Source of the DNA: JBNRMR01 sp050942895
Lineage (GTDB): Bacteria > Bacillota > Clostridia > Christensenellales > UBA1750
Length of the DNA stretch: 64,000 bases
Assembly (NCBI GenBank): GCA_050942895.1
Contig: JBMNOE010000003.1
Coordinates: forward strand, 1 to 64,000
Reading direction: 5' to 3'
Shown: positions 1-8,381 of the stretch, in pieces
Layout: every line of letters begins with the position of its first letter
How positions within the stretch are numbered: position 1 is the stretch's first letter
Translations under genes and position numbers: made by a program
Notes under the pieces: model-generated
The model's input: only the letters and a program-made list of their open reading frames with translations
The model's database searches: none
What the model was told of the DNA's origin: nothing

Positions 1-648
1 CGCAATGGGCAAAATGATATGATTATCCTCATTGGTCTCCAAGGCATCGGTTTTCCGAATAATCATTTTCCTTTCTTGAAAAGTTTAAGTGAGGAATATT
101 GCAGCAAAAACGGCCCCTTTCGGACAGAACATGCGCTTGCGCATACCGTCCCATTGAAGCCGTTATTGCAAAGATCATTTATAAAAACACAACTCCAAGA
201 AGCCGGCTTCTCTTTTTTAAGATAAGCCATGCGTTTTCTTTGTACGGATACAAGTTCACTCTCTTTTTTTGCTTGTATAATAAAACGATTACAACAGTTA
301 TGCCGAGCAGAGCGCCGGCCATTGATATGCTCGCCCTGAGGATGGGGTCTAAACTCATAATCAAATTCTGTATTTTCATGATCCACACATTCTTTCCCTA
401 TTAGATCAAGATAATATTAATTTTTTCATGTAAAACTCACCATCTATTTTATGTAAAAGCTGTGAATAACTTTTGCAAAACAAATTTGCAATATTGTCCT
501 GAGAGGTCATCCCTGCTTTATAAAATGCAAAAAATGAAAGTGGCTAACCCGCCTAACGTTATCATGCTGGTGATACAGCGCTAAGCGGGCAGGCTTGAAA
601 GGGGTCAGATAAATTTGAATGCTTTTGAAGGACTCGCTCCTGCAAGCC
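1..648. other. Region without a convincing gene
   Basis: This is AT-rich sequence with short overlapping ORFs on both strands and no strong ribosome binding site. The best candidate is the 69-codon minus-strand ORF listed separately. An imperfect hairpin lies at about 548-592 (CCCGC / GCGGG ends) but has no T-run. Bases 632-654 resemble part of the dispersed hairpin element found at 51157-51213: both contain CTCCTGCAAGCCTT followed by an AAGGC arm. I see no RNA gene. Confidence 0.4.
179..388 (-). CDS. Possible small single-pass membrane protein
   Basis: This is an unrecognised 69-codon ORF. Its translation has one clear hydrophobic stretch (about residues 19-38, ending GITVVIVLLY) followed by a positive KQKKR stop-transfer sequence, as in a small membrane protein with its tail inside the cell. 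Two start codons lie close together and only a weak GGGAAAG sits upstream, so the start is uncertain. An overlapping longer ORF in another minus frame (63-386) has no such pattern. There is no neighbour to suggest a role, and it may be spurious. Confidence 0.25.
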   Translation of the reverse strand: MWIMKIQNLIMSLDPILRASISMAGALLGITVVIVLLYKQKKRVNLYPYKENAWLILKKRSRLLGVVFL

Positions 649-1842
649 TTATAAGGCACCCCCCACAGATGCGTCCGCATGTGAGGCCTTGTTGCGGGTG
701 GTAAATATCAAAAACAGCACAGAGCCCACGATGTTGAGCAAAGCACAGGCCATAAAAAGAGGCCGTATTGTGAAAAGGCTGCTGAGCGCGCCACCGGCAA
801 AGCTTCCCATTATGATGGAGGCCAGGGAGGTGATGGCGGAATAGGTGGCCAGGCTTGTTACCCGGTGCTCAGGGCGCACTGTCTGGTTGATGTGCAGAGT
901 CATCGTCAGTGAAAACAGCATGTTGGTGGATGCGAAAATTGTCTGCGCCACGATCTGCATTGTTGGGTTCATAATGTAAAATGCACACAGATAGCGGCAC
1001 CCCGCAAAGAACACGCTAAATATCAATAAACGCCTTGAGCCGAACTTGCGCATCAGAAAATCCAGAAAGAAGGTGGAGGGGATTTCCAGCAAGGCGCCCA
1101 AGGATAAAAGCCAGCCATACATGGAAGGCGTGCCGCCGATATCCTCGACGAAATAGATTGAGAAATAGCCTGTGTAGAAAGATTTGGTGACCATGTATAG
1201 CACCGATAGCAATGTGAACGCCACCAGAGACTTGTATTGCAGCAAAACCGCCAGCGATGCCTTCTGCTTTCTCCCGCCTTTTTCTTTTTGCGATTCTGAT
1301 TTAGCCGGCTTTGGCAGAAAGCCTACGATTAGCGCTGTGGATAAGGATATGCCGGCAAAGAGTATGAAGTTGGTTGCGATGCTCCTGTCGGCTATTTTCC
1401 CTGCTATGAGGGCCATGACGGAATAGCCCAGGCAGCCCATTACACGGATTGGCCCGAAGTTGGAGCCTGTTGCGCGCACATGCTCCAGCACGATGGAATC
1501 GCTAAGAGGACGCTTAATGCGGTTGCAAATGGTAAACAATGTGTATATTATCAAAAGATAGACAAACGAGTCGTTTACAGTTAGCAGGGGAGCCAGGACA
1601 GATGCTATTACAAGCAGCAAGATAAAGTCTCGGTTGCGGTTTTGGGAGCGATCCATCAGCGTCCCGAAAAAGGGAAGAAGTAAAATCGCCACCAGGGAGG
1701 CGCCGGAGGTCAGAATGCCCAGTTGGAAGGTGGAAAAGCCCAGGCTTCTGATAAATATTGAAAAATAGCCGGTGACCGCATCTGTCATGAAAAAGACAAA
1801 AAACATTAAAAACAACAGCGGCCTTTCGCGGGCCGGCCGCAT
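649..1842 (-). CDS. MFS transporter
   Basis: This 397-residue polytopic membrane protein has about twelve hydrophobic segments arranged as two six-helix halves, the layout of the major facilitator superfamily. The loop after helix 2 (FFGTLMDRSQNRN) fits the conserved MFS loop, and the central loop is basic (KSESQKEKGGRKQK). It resembles the LacY/nucleoside-H+ symporter-like MFS branch, but the substrate cannot be read from sequence. It lies downstream of the binding-protein gene on the same strand, separated by a hairpin at 1952-1982. It may therefore be a separate unit, or a read-through end of the sugar-uptake operon. No strong Shine-Dalgarno site precedes the chosen ATG, so the start is moderately certain. 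Confidence 0.8.
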   Translation of the reverse strand: MRPARERPLLFLMFFVFFMTDAVTGYFSIFIRSLGFSTFQLGILTSGASLVAILLLPFFGTLMDRSQNRNRDFILLLVIASVLAPLLTVNDSFVYLLIIYTLFTICNRIKRPLSDSIVLEHVRATGSNFGPIRVMGCLGYSVMALIAGKIADRSIATNFILFAGISLSTALIVGFLPKPAKSESQKEKGGRKQKASLAVLLQYKSLVAFTLLSVLYMVTKSFYTGYFSIYFVEDIGGTPSMYGWLLSLGALLEIPSTFFLDFLMRKFGSRRLLIFSVFFAGCRYLCAFYIMNPTMQIVAQTIFASTNMLFSLTMTLHINQTVRPEHRVTSLATYSAITSLASIIMGSFAGGALSSLFTIRPLFMACALLNIVGSVLFLIFTTRNKASHADASVGGAL

Positions 1843-1951
1843 TTCATAGTTAGTAGCCGTTTTAATCCCTCATTTCAGTATTCTTGTCAGTATTCTTGCT
1901 TCTGCCCCAAACCCCCTTAGCCGAATATGGGGAGCATAGGCATAAGTGTAG

Positions 1952-1982
1952 AAATGAACCGGCGGTTTCACCGGTTCATTTC
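1952..1982 (-). terminator. Terminator-like hairpin after the binding-protein gene
   Basis: AAATGAACCGG and CCGGTTCATTT form a perfect 11-bp stem with an 8-nt loop, between the end of the solute-binding protein gene (2018) and the MFS gene start (1842). On the minus strand the following T-run is weak, so termination may be partial. Confidence 0.5.
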
Positions 1983-2017
1983 CGTTAACCTTAAATAAGT
2001 TCAGTGGCAGTTAAGAA

Positions 2018-3700
2018 TCAGCGCATTGCATTGATCTCGTTAAGAATTTCTTGTCCGCCCTGGCTTAAATATTCCTGAACGAAGGTGTCGAAGTAATCGA
2101 GCGGCTTTTCTCCCGTGATGATCTGTATGTACGCCTGCTCGCGCATGGTTTCAAGCTGGGAGTTGTAGCGGCTCATGGAGTCTGTTGATGTGGGGAACGC
2201 TGAGTAAATTCCGCCGAGATCAAAGTCATTAGCTGCAGCCCACTCGCCGCGCCTGCTGACGTCGCGCCCGCCGGAGTTCCACCAAAGTATGCAGCCCGCC
2301 TGATAGCGCAGAGAATCGTCCTCAAGGAAGGGCGAAAGGCTTATAATGGAACGCCTGTCACGCTCTGCCCATTTCCAGGTCTCGTTTTCGAAGCCGTGGC
2401 GAATTGTTATGTAAGTCTCGTCATCAGGCTGTGCGTTGCCGGTATACTCATATATGGACAGAATTTTGTTCATCTTTCCGGGGGTGTCAAGGGCGTTTAT
2501 GCCCACGCCATAGAAGCGAGAGAGCATATTATAGCCGCGGATGCCGCCCTGCTTGCCATCGGTGTTGATCAAAGGCATGCCGAAAGCAATTGTGTCATCG
2601 GGATGCAGAGCCAAAAGCTCCTTTGTGACTGCGCCGGCTTCACAGGGGACCTCCTGGCCATCGACATAGTCGGAAAAATCGCCGGGATACTGCCAATGAT
2701 AATAGTTGCCGATTACCGTCATACCTATGCGGTGGTTCAAATAGCTGTGGGAGATGGCCCAATAGCCGCCGGTGTTTTCACCCGTGATAAACTCGGGGTC
2801 AAGCACGCCGTCCTCATACCACTTTTTTGCATAGGCAAGGGCTTCCTTAAGTTCGGGCTCTATGGGAAGGAATACCAGCTCGCCGTCCTTTTCTGAGAAG
2901 TAATCCTGCAGCGGAACCATTCCATACATGCCCCACAGCAGCAGAAGTCCCTCGCTGGAAAGGCCGTATGTGTCCTTAACGCCGTTGCCGTCCGGATCTC
3001 CATGGGCGAAGGCATAGATTACATCTTCAAACTCTTCTATGGTGGTCGGAACCGACTTGCCCAGCGCATCCAGCCAGTTCTGGTTATAAACTATGGGAAG
3101 CCTGTAAACGTTGCCGCTGGACAGGGAGGGCAGGCCGTAGATCTCGCCGTCGATCTTTGCAAGATCAAGGGCGCCGGGGAATATTTCTTCCCAGGATTCT
3201 GCCAGGGTGTTGGGCATGTATTTTTCTATGTTCTCATAGGGGATCATGGCCAACAGATCCTGTGCGACATACTTTTGCAGGTTGTTTGGGCGAAGAACCA
3301 TGAACATATCAGGGATCTCGCCGGACGCCAGGCGGACGTTCAGCAGCTCGTCATATTGCTGGTGGTCAATGTTCCATATGTCAAAATCAACATTCAGGAT
3401 ATCCTCAAAGTGCCTGAGGATATAGGGATCATTTCCAAGGGGAGCAACTTGGTAGCCTGTCCAGCTTACCTGATAGCGTACATTTGGATCGGGGGCATCC
3501 GGGTCAGAAGGTTCGGCGGGCTGATCTCCGGTGGAAGCCGCCTGTGTGGATTGCGGAGTCGAGGCTGCTTGTGTGGGAGCTGCGGTTTGGGACGCGCCTC
3601 CTGTCGGCGTTGGGGTGGTGTTGTTGCAGGCGCCAAGCATTGTGGCCACCAGCAGAACAGACACGAGTATAAGTGACAGTCGTTTCGTGCTCGCTTTCAT
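2018..3700 (-). CDS. Extracellular solute-binding lipoprotein (carbohydrate ABC transporter)
   Basis: This 560-residue protein has a lipoprotein signal peptide: basic MKASTKR, a hydrophobic core and the lipobox LGAC with the acylated Cys at residue 25. A low-complexity Thr/Ala/Gln/Ser/Pro linker of about 45 residues follows. The mature part is a long family 1 extracellular solute-binding protein of the kind paired with LplB/LplC permeases (LipO/YtcQ-like), usually binding oligosaccharides. It would sit on the outer face of the membrane and deliver substrate to the permeases encoded just upstream. GGAGGTG precedes the ATG. A hairpin in the 90-nt gap before it may help give the binding protein higher expression than the permeases. 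The ligand is unknown; context suggests an inositol-related or plant-derived carbohydrate. Confidence 0.9.
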   Translation of the reverse strand: MKASTKRLSLILVSVLLVATMLGACNNTTPTPTGGASQTAAPTQAASTPQSTQAASTGDQPAEPSDPDAPDPNVRYQVSWTGYQVAPLGNDPYILRHFEDILNVDFDIWNIDHQQYDELLNVRLASGEIPDMFMVLRPNNLQKYVAQDLLAMIPYENIEKYMPNTLAESWEEIFPGALDLAKIDGEIYGLPSLSSGNVYRLPIVYNQNWLDALGKSVPTTIEEFEDVIYAFAHGDPDGNGVKDTYGLSSEGLLLLWGMYGMVPLQDYFSEKDGELVFLPIEPELKEALAYAKKWYEDGVLDPEFITGENTGGYWAISHSYLNHRIGMTVIGNYYHWQYPGDFSDYVDGQEVPCEAGAVTKELLALHPDDTIAFGMPLINTDGKQGGIRGYNMLSRFYGVGINALDTPGKMNKILSIYEYTGNAQPDDETYITIRHGFENETWKWAERDRRSIISLSPFLEDDSLRYQAGCILWWNSGGRDVSRRGEWAAANDFDLGGIYSAFPTSTDSMSRYNSQLETMREQAYIQIITGEKPLDYFDTFVQEYLSQGGQEILNEINAMR

Positions 3701-3742
3701 ACTACACCTCCATTGTAAGTGGGTTCATTGTGTCACTATCAA

Positions 3743-3759
3743 AACGGCAAAGAGCCGTT
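3743..3759 (-). promoter_or_regulatory. Intercistronic hairpin before the binding-protein gene
   Basis: AACGGC and GCCGTT form a 6-bp stem with a 5-nt loop between the LplC-type permease gene and the binding-protein gene, followed on the minus strand by TTTTG. Such stems often give partial termination or protect the downstream message. The function here is inferred only from position. Confidence 0.35.
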
Positions 3760-3790
3760 GATAAGTCGTTTGAAGCGCTTTGCGTTCGTA

Positions 3791-4678
3791 TCAGCCCTTG
3801 AGCGAGCCAACCATAACGCCCTTGACGAAGTACTTTTGCAGGAAGGGATAGACCACCAAAATAGGAACTGTCGCAACCATTATGGTGGCTGCCTTGATCG
3901 TTTCCGTGCTTACCACTTCAACTTCTTCCATGCCCGGGATATAGCCGGTCATATTCATAAGCTGCTGGCTGCCCTCCAAAACCACGCGTCGAAGTATTGT
4001 CTGCACCACCATCTTGCTGCTGTCATTGATGTAGATCAGGCAGTCGAACCAAGCGTTCCAGTGGCTGACGGCTGTCCATAGAGCGATGGTGGCGATGATG
4101 GAGCCGGAGATGGGCAAAATGATTTTATACAGCACTGTGATATCGTTGGCGCCGTCAATCCGCGCCGATTCCTCCAGGCTATCGGGTATGTTCATGAAGA
4201 AGTTTCGCATGATTATCATGTTGAACGGGCTGATCAGCATTGGCAAAATCATGGCCCAGCGGGTGTTTATAAGCCCCAGAGTGCGCACAAGAATATAGTC
4301 TGGGATCATGCCTCCGGAGAAGAACATTGTGAACACAACAATCAAGGTCCAAATATTGCGGTGGGGGAAGTTGCGCTTTGACAATGGATACGCCATATGA
4401 ATCGAGAAAAGGAGCGTGAGCAAAGTTCCGATGATTGTGCGGAAAAACGTATTGCCAAAGCCGATCCATATATTGCTGGAGCTAAAAACGCGCTTGTAAT
4501 TGGCCAGGGTTGTTACAGGCGGCCACAAATAATACTTGACTGTCGACACCCCTGAGCCTGTAAACGACAATGTGATTATGTTCCAAAATGGGAACAGCGT
4601 CGTAAGGCAGAATACAATCATAAATGCATATATTATCGAAAGGAAAATCTTTTCATCGGTGGATTTTTTGATTCTCAT
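3791..4678 (-). CDS. Carbohydrate ABC transporter permease, LplC/YtcP type
   Basis: This 295-residue inner-membrane permease has six predicted transmembrane segments. The ABC-interaction loop reads EESARIDGANDITVLYKIILPIS, matching the EAA signature of MalG-type permeases (EAA...G.........I.LP). The C-terminus KYFVKGVMVGSLKG is typical of the LplC/YtcP subgroup that works with long lipoprotein binding proteins. The gene follows the LplB-type permease by 14 nt, so the two should be co-translated as a heterodimer. No ATPase gene is nearby; these systems commonly borrow a shared MsmX-like ATPase encoded elsewhere. Confidence 0.92.
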   Translation of the reverse strand: MRIKKSTDEKIFLSIIYAFMIVFCLTTLFPFWNIITLSFTGSGVSTVKYYLWPPVTTLANYKRVFSSSNIWIGFGNTFFRTIIGTLLTLLFSIHMAYPLSKRNFPHRNIWTLIVVFTMFFSGGMIPDYILVRTLGLINTRWAMILPMLISPFNMIIMRNFFMNIPDSLEESARIDGANDITVLYKIILPISGSIIATIALWTAVSHWNAWFDCLIYINDSSKMVVQTILRRVVLEGSQQLMNMTGYIPGMEEVEVVSTETIKAATIMVATVPILVVYPFLQKYFVKGVMVGSLKG

Positions 4679-4692
4679 GATGATACCCCTCT

Positions 4693-5661
4693 TTACCAGA
4701 TTCCATAGTCATTGATGCGCTTTGCGATGGCGTTAGTCAATATTACAAGCGTGAATGATATTACGTTTGTAAAGAGGCCCACAGCGGTGGAGAGGCTGTA
4801 CTGCATATCCCTTAGGCCCAGCCGGTATGTGTATGTGCCCAAGACATCGCCAACTTCATAGACCGCAGGGTTATAGAGGTTAAATACCTGGTCGAAGTTG
4901 TCGGATATAAGGCTGCCTGCCCGGAAAATCAGCATGATGGTGATAACCCCTGAAATAGAAGGAAGAGTTATATACCATATTTCTTGAAGCTTAGTGGCGC
5001 CGTCGATCCGTGCGGCTTCGTACATTTCCACATCGACGTTTGAAAGAGCCGCAAGGTATACGATGGAGCTCCATCCCACGCTTTTCCATATATTAGTGGC
5101 TACCAAAATGCTGCGAAACCATTTGGGGCTGGCAAGGAAATAAATCGGCTCAATCTTCAGCGCCTTGAGAAGCAGGTTAACTGCGCCGGTGGATGGCGAA
5201 AGAAGCTGTGTGAACATGCCGGCCAGTATTACCCATGAAAGAAAATGCGGAAGATAGCTTATTGTTTGCACTATCTTCTTAAAACGAAGATGAACGATTT
5301 CATTGAGCATTATTGCAAACAAAATGGGGGCCGGGAAGCCGAACAGCAGTTGATAAAAATTGATGAAAATGCTGTTGCGAAAGACTTTCCAGAAGCCCGG
5401 CAGTGAAAACAGATACTCAAAATGCTCGAAGCCTACCCATGCGCTTCCCATTATGCCTTTTCGGAAGGTAAAATCTTTAAAGGCGAGAGTTAAGCCATAG
5501 ATGGGGAAATAACGGAACACAATAAACCAGATGATTCCAGGCATCAGCAATAAAAGCAAGTATTTATACTGACCGTACCTTTTAAAATCAGTGATAAATT
5601 TCGGGCGTATTTTACCGCCGGGACCAGAGCCTGTCTGTAAAGGAGCTTGAGCCTTGATCAC
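4693..5661 (-). CDS. Carbohydrate ABC transporter permease, LplB/YtcP-partner type
   Basis: This is the partner permease with about six transmembrane segments. The start of the first (LLLLLMPGIIWFIVFRYFPIYG) and the EAA loop (MYEAARIDGATKLQEIWYITLP) are characteristic of LplB-type permeases. The C-terminus IAKRINDYGIW is a hallmark of this subgroup. I prefer the GTG start at 5661, with AAAGGA nine bases upstream, giving 322 residues. An ATG 42 nt further upstream (5703) is possible, but its SD-like site is only one base away. It is the first gene of the permease-permease-binding protein operon, downstream of the regulator and its terminator. Confidence 0.88.
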   Translation of the reverse strand: MIKAQAPLQTGSGPGGKIRPKFITDFKRYGQYKYLLLLLMPGIIWFIVFRYFPIYGLTLAFKDFTFRKGIMGSAWVGFEHFEYLFSLPGFWKVFRNSIFINFYQLLFGFPAPILFAIMLNEIVHLRFKKIVQTISYLPHFLSWVILAGMFTQLLSPSTGAVNLLLKALKIEPIYFLASPKWFRSILVATNIWKSVGWSSIVYLAALSNVDVEMYEAARIDGATKLQEIWYITLPSISGVITIMLIFRAGSLISDNFDQVFNLYNPAVYEVGDVLGTYTYRLGLRDMQYSLSTAVGLFTNVISFTLVILTNAIAKRINDYGIW

Positions 5662-5833
5662 TTCAATCAATCCTTTCCAGGTTGGAACAAAGCAAAGAAA
5701 CATGCCTCTTCAACCTTATCAGGTTTTTTTAATTAGAATTTCATTTATGTGATTAATATGATAAAGGTTATTTTGAAAAAAATATATAACAATTATTCCC
5801 GATTTTATCACTATATCAATCAATATGTGCCCG

Positions 5834-5889
5834 AAAATAAAAATATCACTATTTCCTACAAAAGCAAACAGTGCGAAATAGTGGTATTT
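5834..5889 (-). terminator. Terminator of the AraC-family regulator gene
   Basis: A long inverted repeat has 15-bp arms (5841-5855 and 5875-5889) with one mismatch. On the minus strand it is followed by TTTTTATTTT. It lies 41 bases past the regulator stop codon and separates the regulator from the permease operon, implying a separate promoter for the transporter between about 5704 and 5834. Confidence 0.7.
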
Positions 5890-5930
5890 TTCATATTTGT
5901 TTTATGCAAACTTTTATTTATAACTAATCC

Positions 5931-8180
5931 CTATAGCCTTCTGCGGTATTGTTTGGGCGTGCAGCCCACGCTCTGCTTAAAGCGCATGATGAAGTATGCG
6001 GATGAATTATAGCCTACGCGCGCTGTTATTTCTTCGACGGACAGCCTTGTTTCCCGCAGCAGGTTACAGGCAGCTTCGATGCGCATCTGTGTTATATACT
6101 CAGAGAAGTTTTGCCCGGTGATATCCTTAAAAACACGGCTTAAATATTTGGGGCTCATGTAAACATGCCCGGCGACGGTATCCAGCGATAGGTCGCCGTC
6201 AAGATTTCTATTTATATAGCCCTTTACTTTTGAAATTATGCTTTGGGAAGTGGTGTCGGTCTTGCAGTTGTTAAGGCCGCAGAAATAATCGACAACCCAG
6301 TCGCGCAAATAGTTGATGGAATCCGCAGCGTCCAGGGCCTCGTCAAAGTCACTGCGAAAGTCATCGGCTTTGGTGTTGGCACTGCTATTTAGATTAATGG
6401 ATATATCATGGAGCATGGAACGAATTATCTCCTTTGAATAATCAACATTATAGCTGCCGGAAGCTATTTCGTCCAAAACTGAGCAGAAGCCGTCGAGCAT
6501 GAGGTCTGTTTTTTGAAAAGACTTCGCACCGAGAAAACTTAATTTTTCAGCGGGAAGCGTAAGGTCAGAATTGTGGCGGCCGGCGATATCGCTCCAATGT
6601 ATGGCGAGGCTGTCATGGTAGAAAAAGCTATACTGCGCAGCTATGGCCGCCTGCCCACAGCTTTCCCCAAGGAGGGCCAGGCTGGGCACATCGCCGCCTG
6701 TTGTAAGGCGCAAAAACATGCTTTGCGATATGCTTGATATATGGGCAAAGGCGCGCTCCCTTTCCGATTCCTTAAAAGCGATAACTCCGACAACCTGATC
6801 ATCAGTGTATTCGCCCGCTATGCAAAACCACTCGGGGGATGCTGCGTTCAGGCTCTCAATCAGCCCGATTTTTACAACTTGGATTTCATCAAGCTTTATA
6901 CTGCGCATGGCGGCGTTGTTCAAGTCAAGCAAAAAGCATACCGCGCAGTCATAGTCGGTAGGAAGCGAAAACAAAGTGAGGCGGTCGGCGAGCTCCTTCT
7001 CGTCCTTTTTTCTTCCCGTCAAAAGAGAAAGCAGAAAGTTTTGCTTCATTAAAGTAGAGTTGGCCTTGATTATATCCTGAAGATTGCTGATTTTCAAATG
7101 CATTTGATCAATGGCGCCCTCGATAATGTTAAATTCATTGCGCCGGTCGTGAATTTCGCTGCCGAAACTTTCAATTGCTTTAAGGCTGATTTTTTGTATT
7201 GGCTTGTAATACAGACGGCTGATCACTATGGCCATTTGAATGCCTACGAACAGCACAAGAAGCCATATAAGCAGAAAGTAAAACCGCATTGTAAAGTATG
7301 AACTGTAAAACTCGTGGATAGAAAGGGTATTGGCGATATACCAATCGGTGCCCTTGACGGAGTAATAGGAAAAGATAAAGTCGCTTCCGTCCTGCTGATA
7401 CTGATGCTGGCCATAATCTTTTTCACGGTCTATCAGGCTTATTGTGTTCTCGGGGGCCGGTTCAAAGATGAACATCCGGTTTAAGCTGCTGAGAACAACC
7501 CCGTTTCCGTTAACGAGAAAGGCTGAGTTATAGCCCGCAGAGAATGACTCCAGCAGTTCCGAGTAGATTTTCTCCTCCTCGAATATGACGAAAACCGTGT
7601 ATCGCGCCCTGTCGAGGCTTACGCCAAGGGGGTAAGTGTATCTTAAGGCGATGTGGTTTTGCCATGAACCGCCTTCCGCATATGAAACGGGGACGGAACA
7701 ATGATCGCTGCATTGATCCGACAGCAAGCCTCCCAGCCAGGCATAGTCGCCGTCAAAACGGCGGGTATCAAACTCTTTGTAGCCGTAATTTGACGATACC
7801 ATAATGTTCTTTTCATTAAAATATATGTGAATGGCAGCGATTGAATCTGAATGCTTTGCTGTGGCTGATTTAAGGATATTGTAAAGCTCAAATATGGCGA
7901 CATGATCTTTTGATATATGCTTGGATGAGATTAACTCCTTGTTTTCCTGTGCGAGTATTATATCCAGATAAATTGATTGCCCCTTGGCGACAACGCTGTT
8001 AAACACTTTTTCTGAGGAACTTTCAAGAATGCGTTCATCAAACTTTCCTATCTCAGAATAGATCACATCACGCGAAAGCACGATCGCAACCATCGCAATT
8101 ATGGTGGTGATGACAAGAATAACTACCGTATATGAAAAAATCATGCTATATAATAGTTTTTTTGTTTTAGTGCCGCGCAT
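5931..8180 (-). CDS. Membrane-anchored AraC-family regulator (YesN/YtdP-like)
   Basis: This 749-residue one-component regulator has a transmembrane helix at about residues 10-33. An extracellular sensor region of about 260 residues follows, then a second helix at about 295-320 (FYFLLIWLLVLFVGIQMAIVIS) with a HAMP-like stretch and a linker. A C-terminal AraC-type DNA-binding domain (about 648-749) carries the two helix-turn-helix units, including YMSPKYLSRVFKDITGQNF and VGYNSSAYFIMRFKQSVGCTP. This architecture is common beside LplB/LplC sugar transporters in Bacillota, where it senses an extracellular sugar or the loaded binding protein. It is divergent from the iol operon, so it likely controls both directions. 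The inverted repeat at 8254-8268 is a candidate site. Confidence 0.9.
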   Translation of the reverse strand: MRGTKTKKLLYSMIFSYTVVILVITTIIAMVAIVLSRDVIYSEIGKFDERILESSSEKVFNSVVAKGQSIYLDIILAQENKELISSKHISKDHVAIFELYNILKSATAKHSDSIAAIHIYFNEKNIMVSSNYGYKEFDTRRFDGDYAWLGGLLSDQCSDHCSVPVSYAEGGSWQNHIALRYTYPLGVSLDRARYTVFVIFEEEKIYSELLESFSAGYNSAFLVNGNGVVLSSLNRMFIFEPAPENTISLIDREKDYGQHQYQQDGSDFIFSYYSVKGTDWYIANTLSIHEFYSSYFTMRFYFLLIWLLVLFVGIQMAIVISRLYYKPIQKISLKAIESFGSEIHDRRNEFNIIEGAIDQMHLKISNLQDIIKANSTLMKQNFLLSLLTGRKKDEKELADRLTLFSLPTDYDCAVCFLLDLNNAAMRSIKLDEIQVVKIGLIESLNAASPEWFCIAGEYTDDQVVGVIAFKESERERAFAHISSISQSMFLRLTTGGDVPSLALLGESCGQAAIAAQYSFFYHDSLAIHWSDIAGRHNSDLTLPAEKLSFLGAKSFQKTDLMLDGFCSVLDEIASGSYNVDYSKEIIRSMLHDISINLNSSANTKADDFRSDFDEALDAADSINYLRDWVVDYFCGLNNCKTDTTSQSIISKVKGYINRNLDGDLSLDTVAGHVYMSPKYLSRVFKDITGQNFSEYITQMRIEAACNLLRETRLSVEEITARVGYNSSAYFIMRFKQSVGCTPKQYRRRL

Positions 8181-8253
8181 TTGATTGCCCTCGCTTACAT
8201 CACTTACAACCCTTGGTTTGAAAATATAAAAATATCCCCTTCGTATAAGTTAC

Positions 8254-8268
8254 GTGTCAGATTGACAC
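8254..8268. promoter_or_regulatory. Inverted repeat, candidate operator in the divergent promoter region
   Basis: GTGTCA-GAT-TGACAC is a perfect 6-bp inverted repeat with a 3-bp spacer. It lies between the divergent regulator gene (start 8180) and the iol operon (start 8382), just upstream of the rightward promoter candidate. It is probably bound by a dimeric or two-headed regulator; its owner is not shown. Confidence 0.45.
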
Positions 8269-8275
8269 AAAAGCA

Positions 8276-8304
8276 TTGAATTTGTAAAACAAAATGAATA
8301 TACT
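8276..8304 (+). promoter_or_regulatory. Candidate promoter of the iol operon
   Basis: TTGAAT (8276-8281) and TATACT (8299-8304) are separated by 17 bp and resemble a sigma-A promoter. It would start transcription about 70 bases before the GTG of the first gene. Confidence 0.5.
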
Positions 8305-8381
8305 AAACTTGTAAAAATAAAATCAAATTAACTATATCACATTTTTGCAAATTTGCAATGGCTCAGAAATGGAGGACGACT

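Noticed and set aside
63..404. Protein-coding ORFs of about 100 codons on both strands at the left edge
   Set aside because: They overlap each other in different frames, lack Shine-Dalgarno sites and encode no recognisable domain. Only the 69-codon membrane-like ORF is kept, at low confidence.
2396..3676. Plus-strand frames of 166 and 224 codons opposite the binding-protein gene
   Set aside because: They are shadows of a clear lipoprotein gene; the translations are compositionally odd and lack signals.
3769..3785. Catabolite-responsive (cre) site near GAAGCGCTTT
   Set aside because: Only the central core matches; several conserved positions of the cre consensus fail, and it sits inside an operon gap rather than at a promoter.
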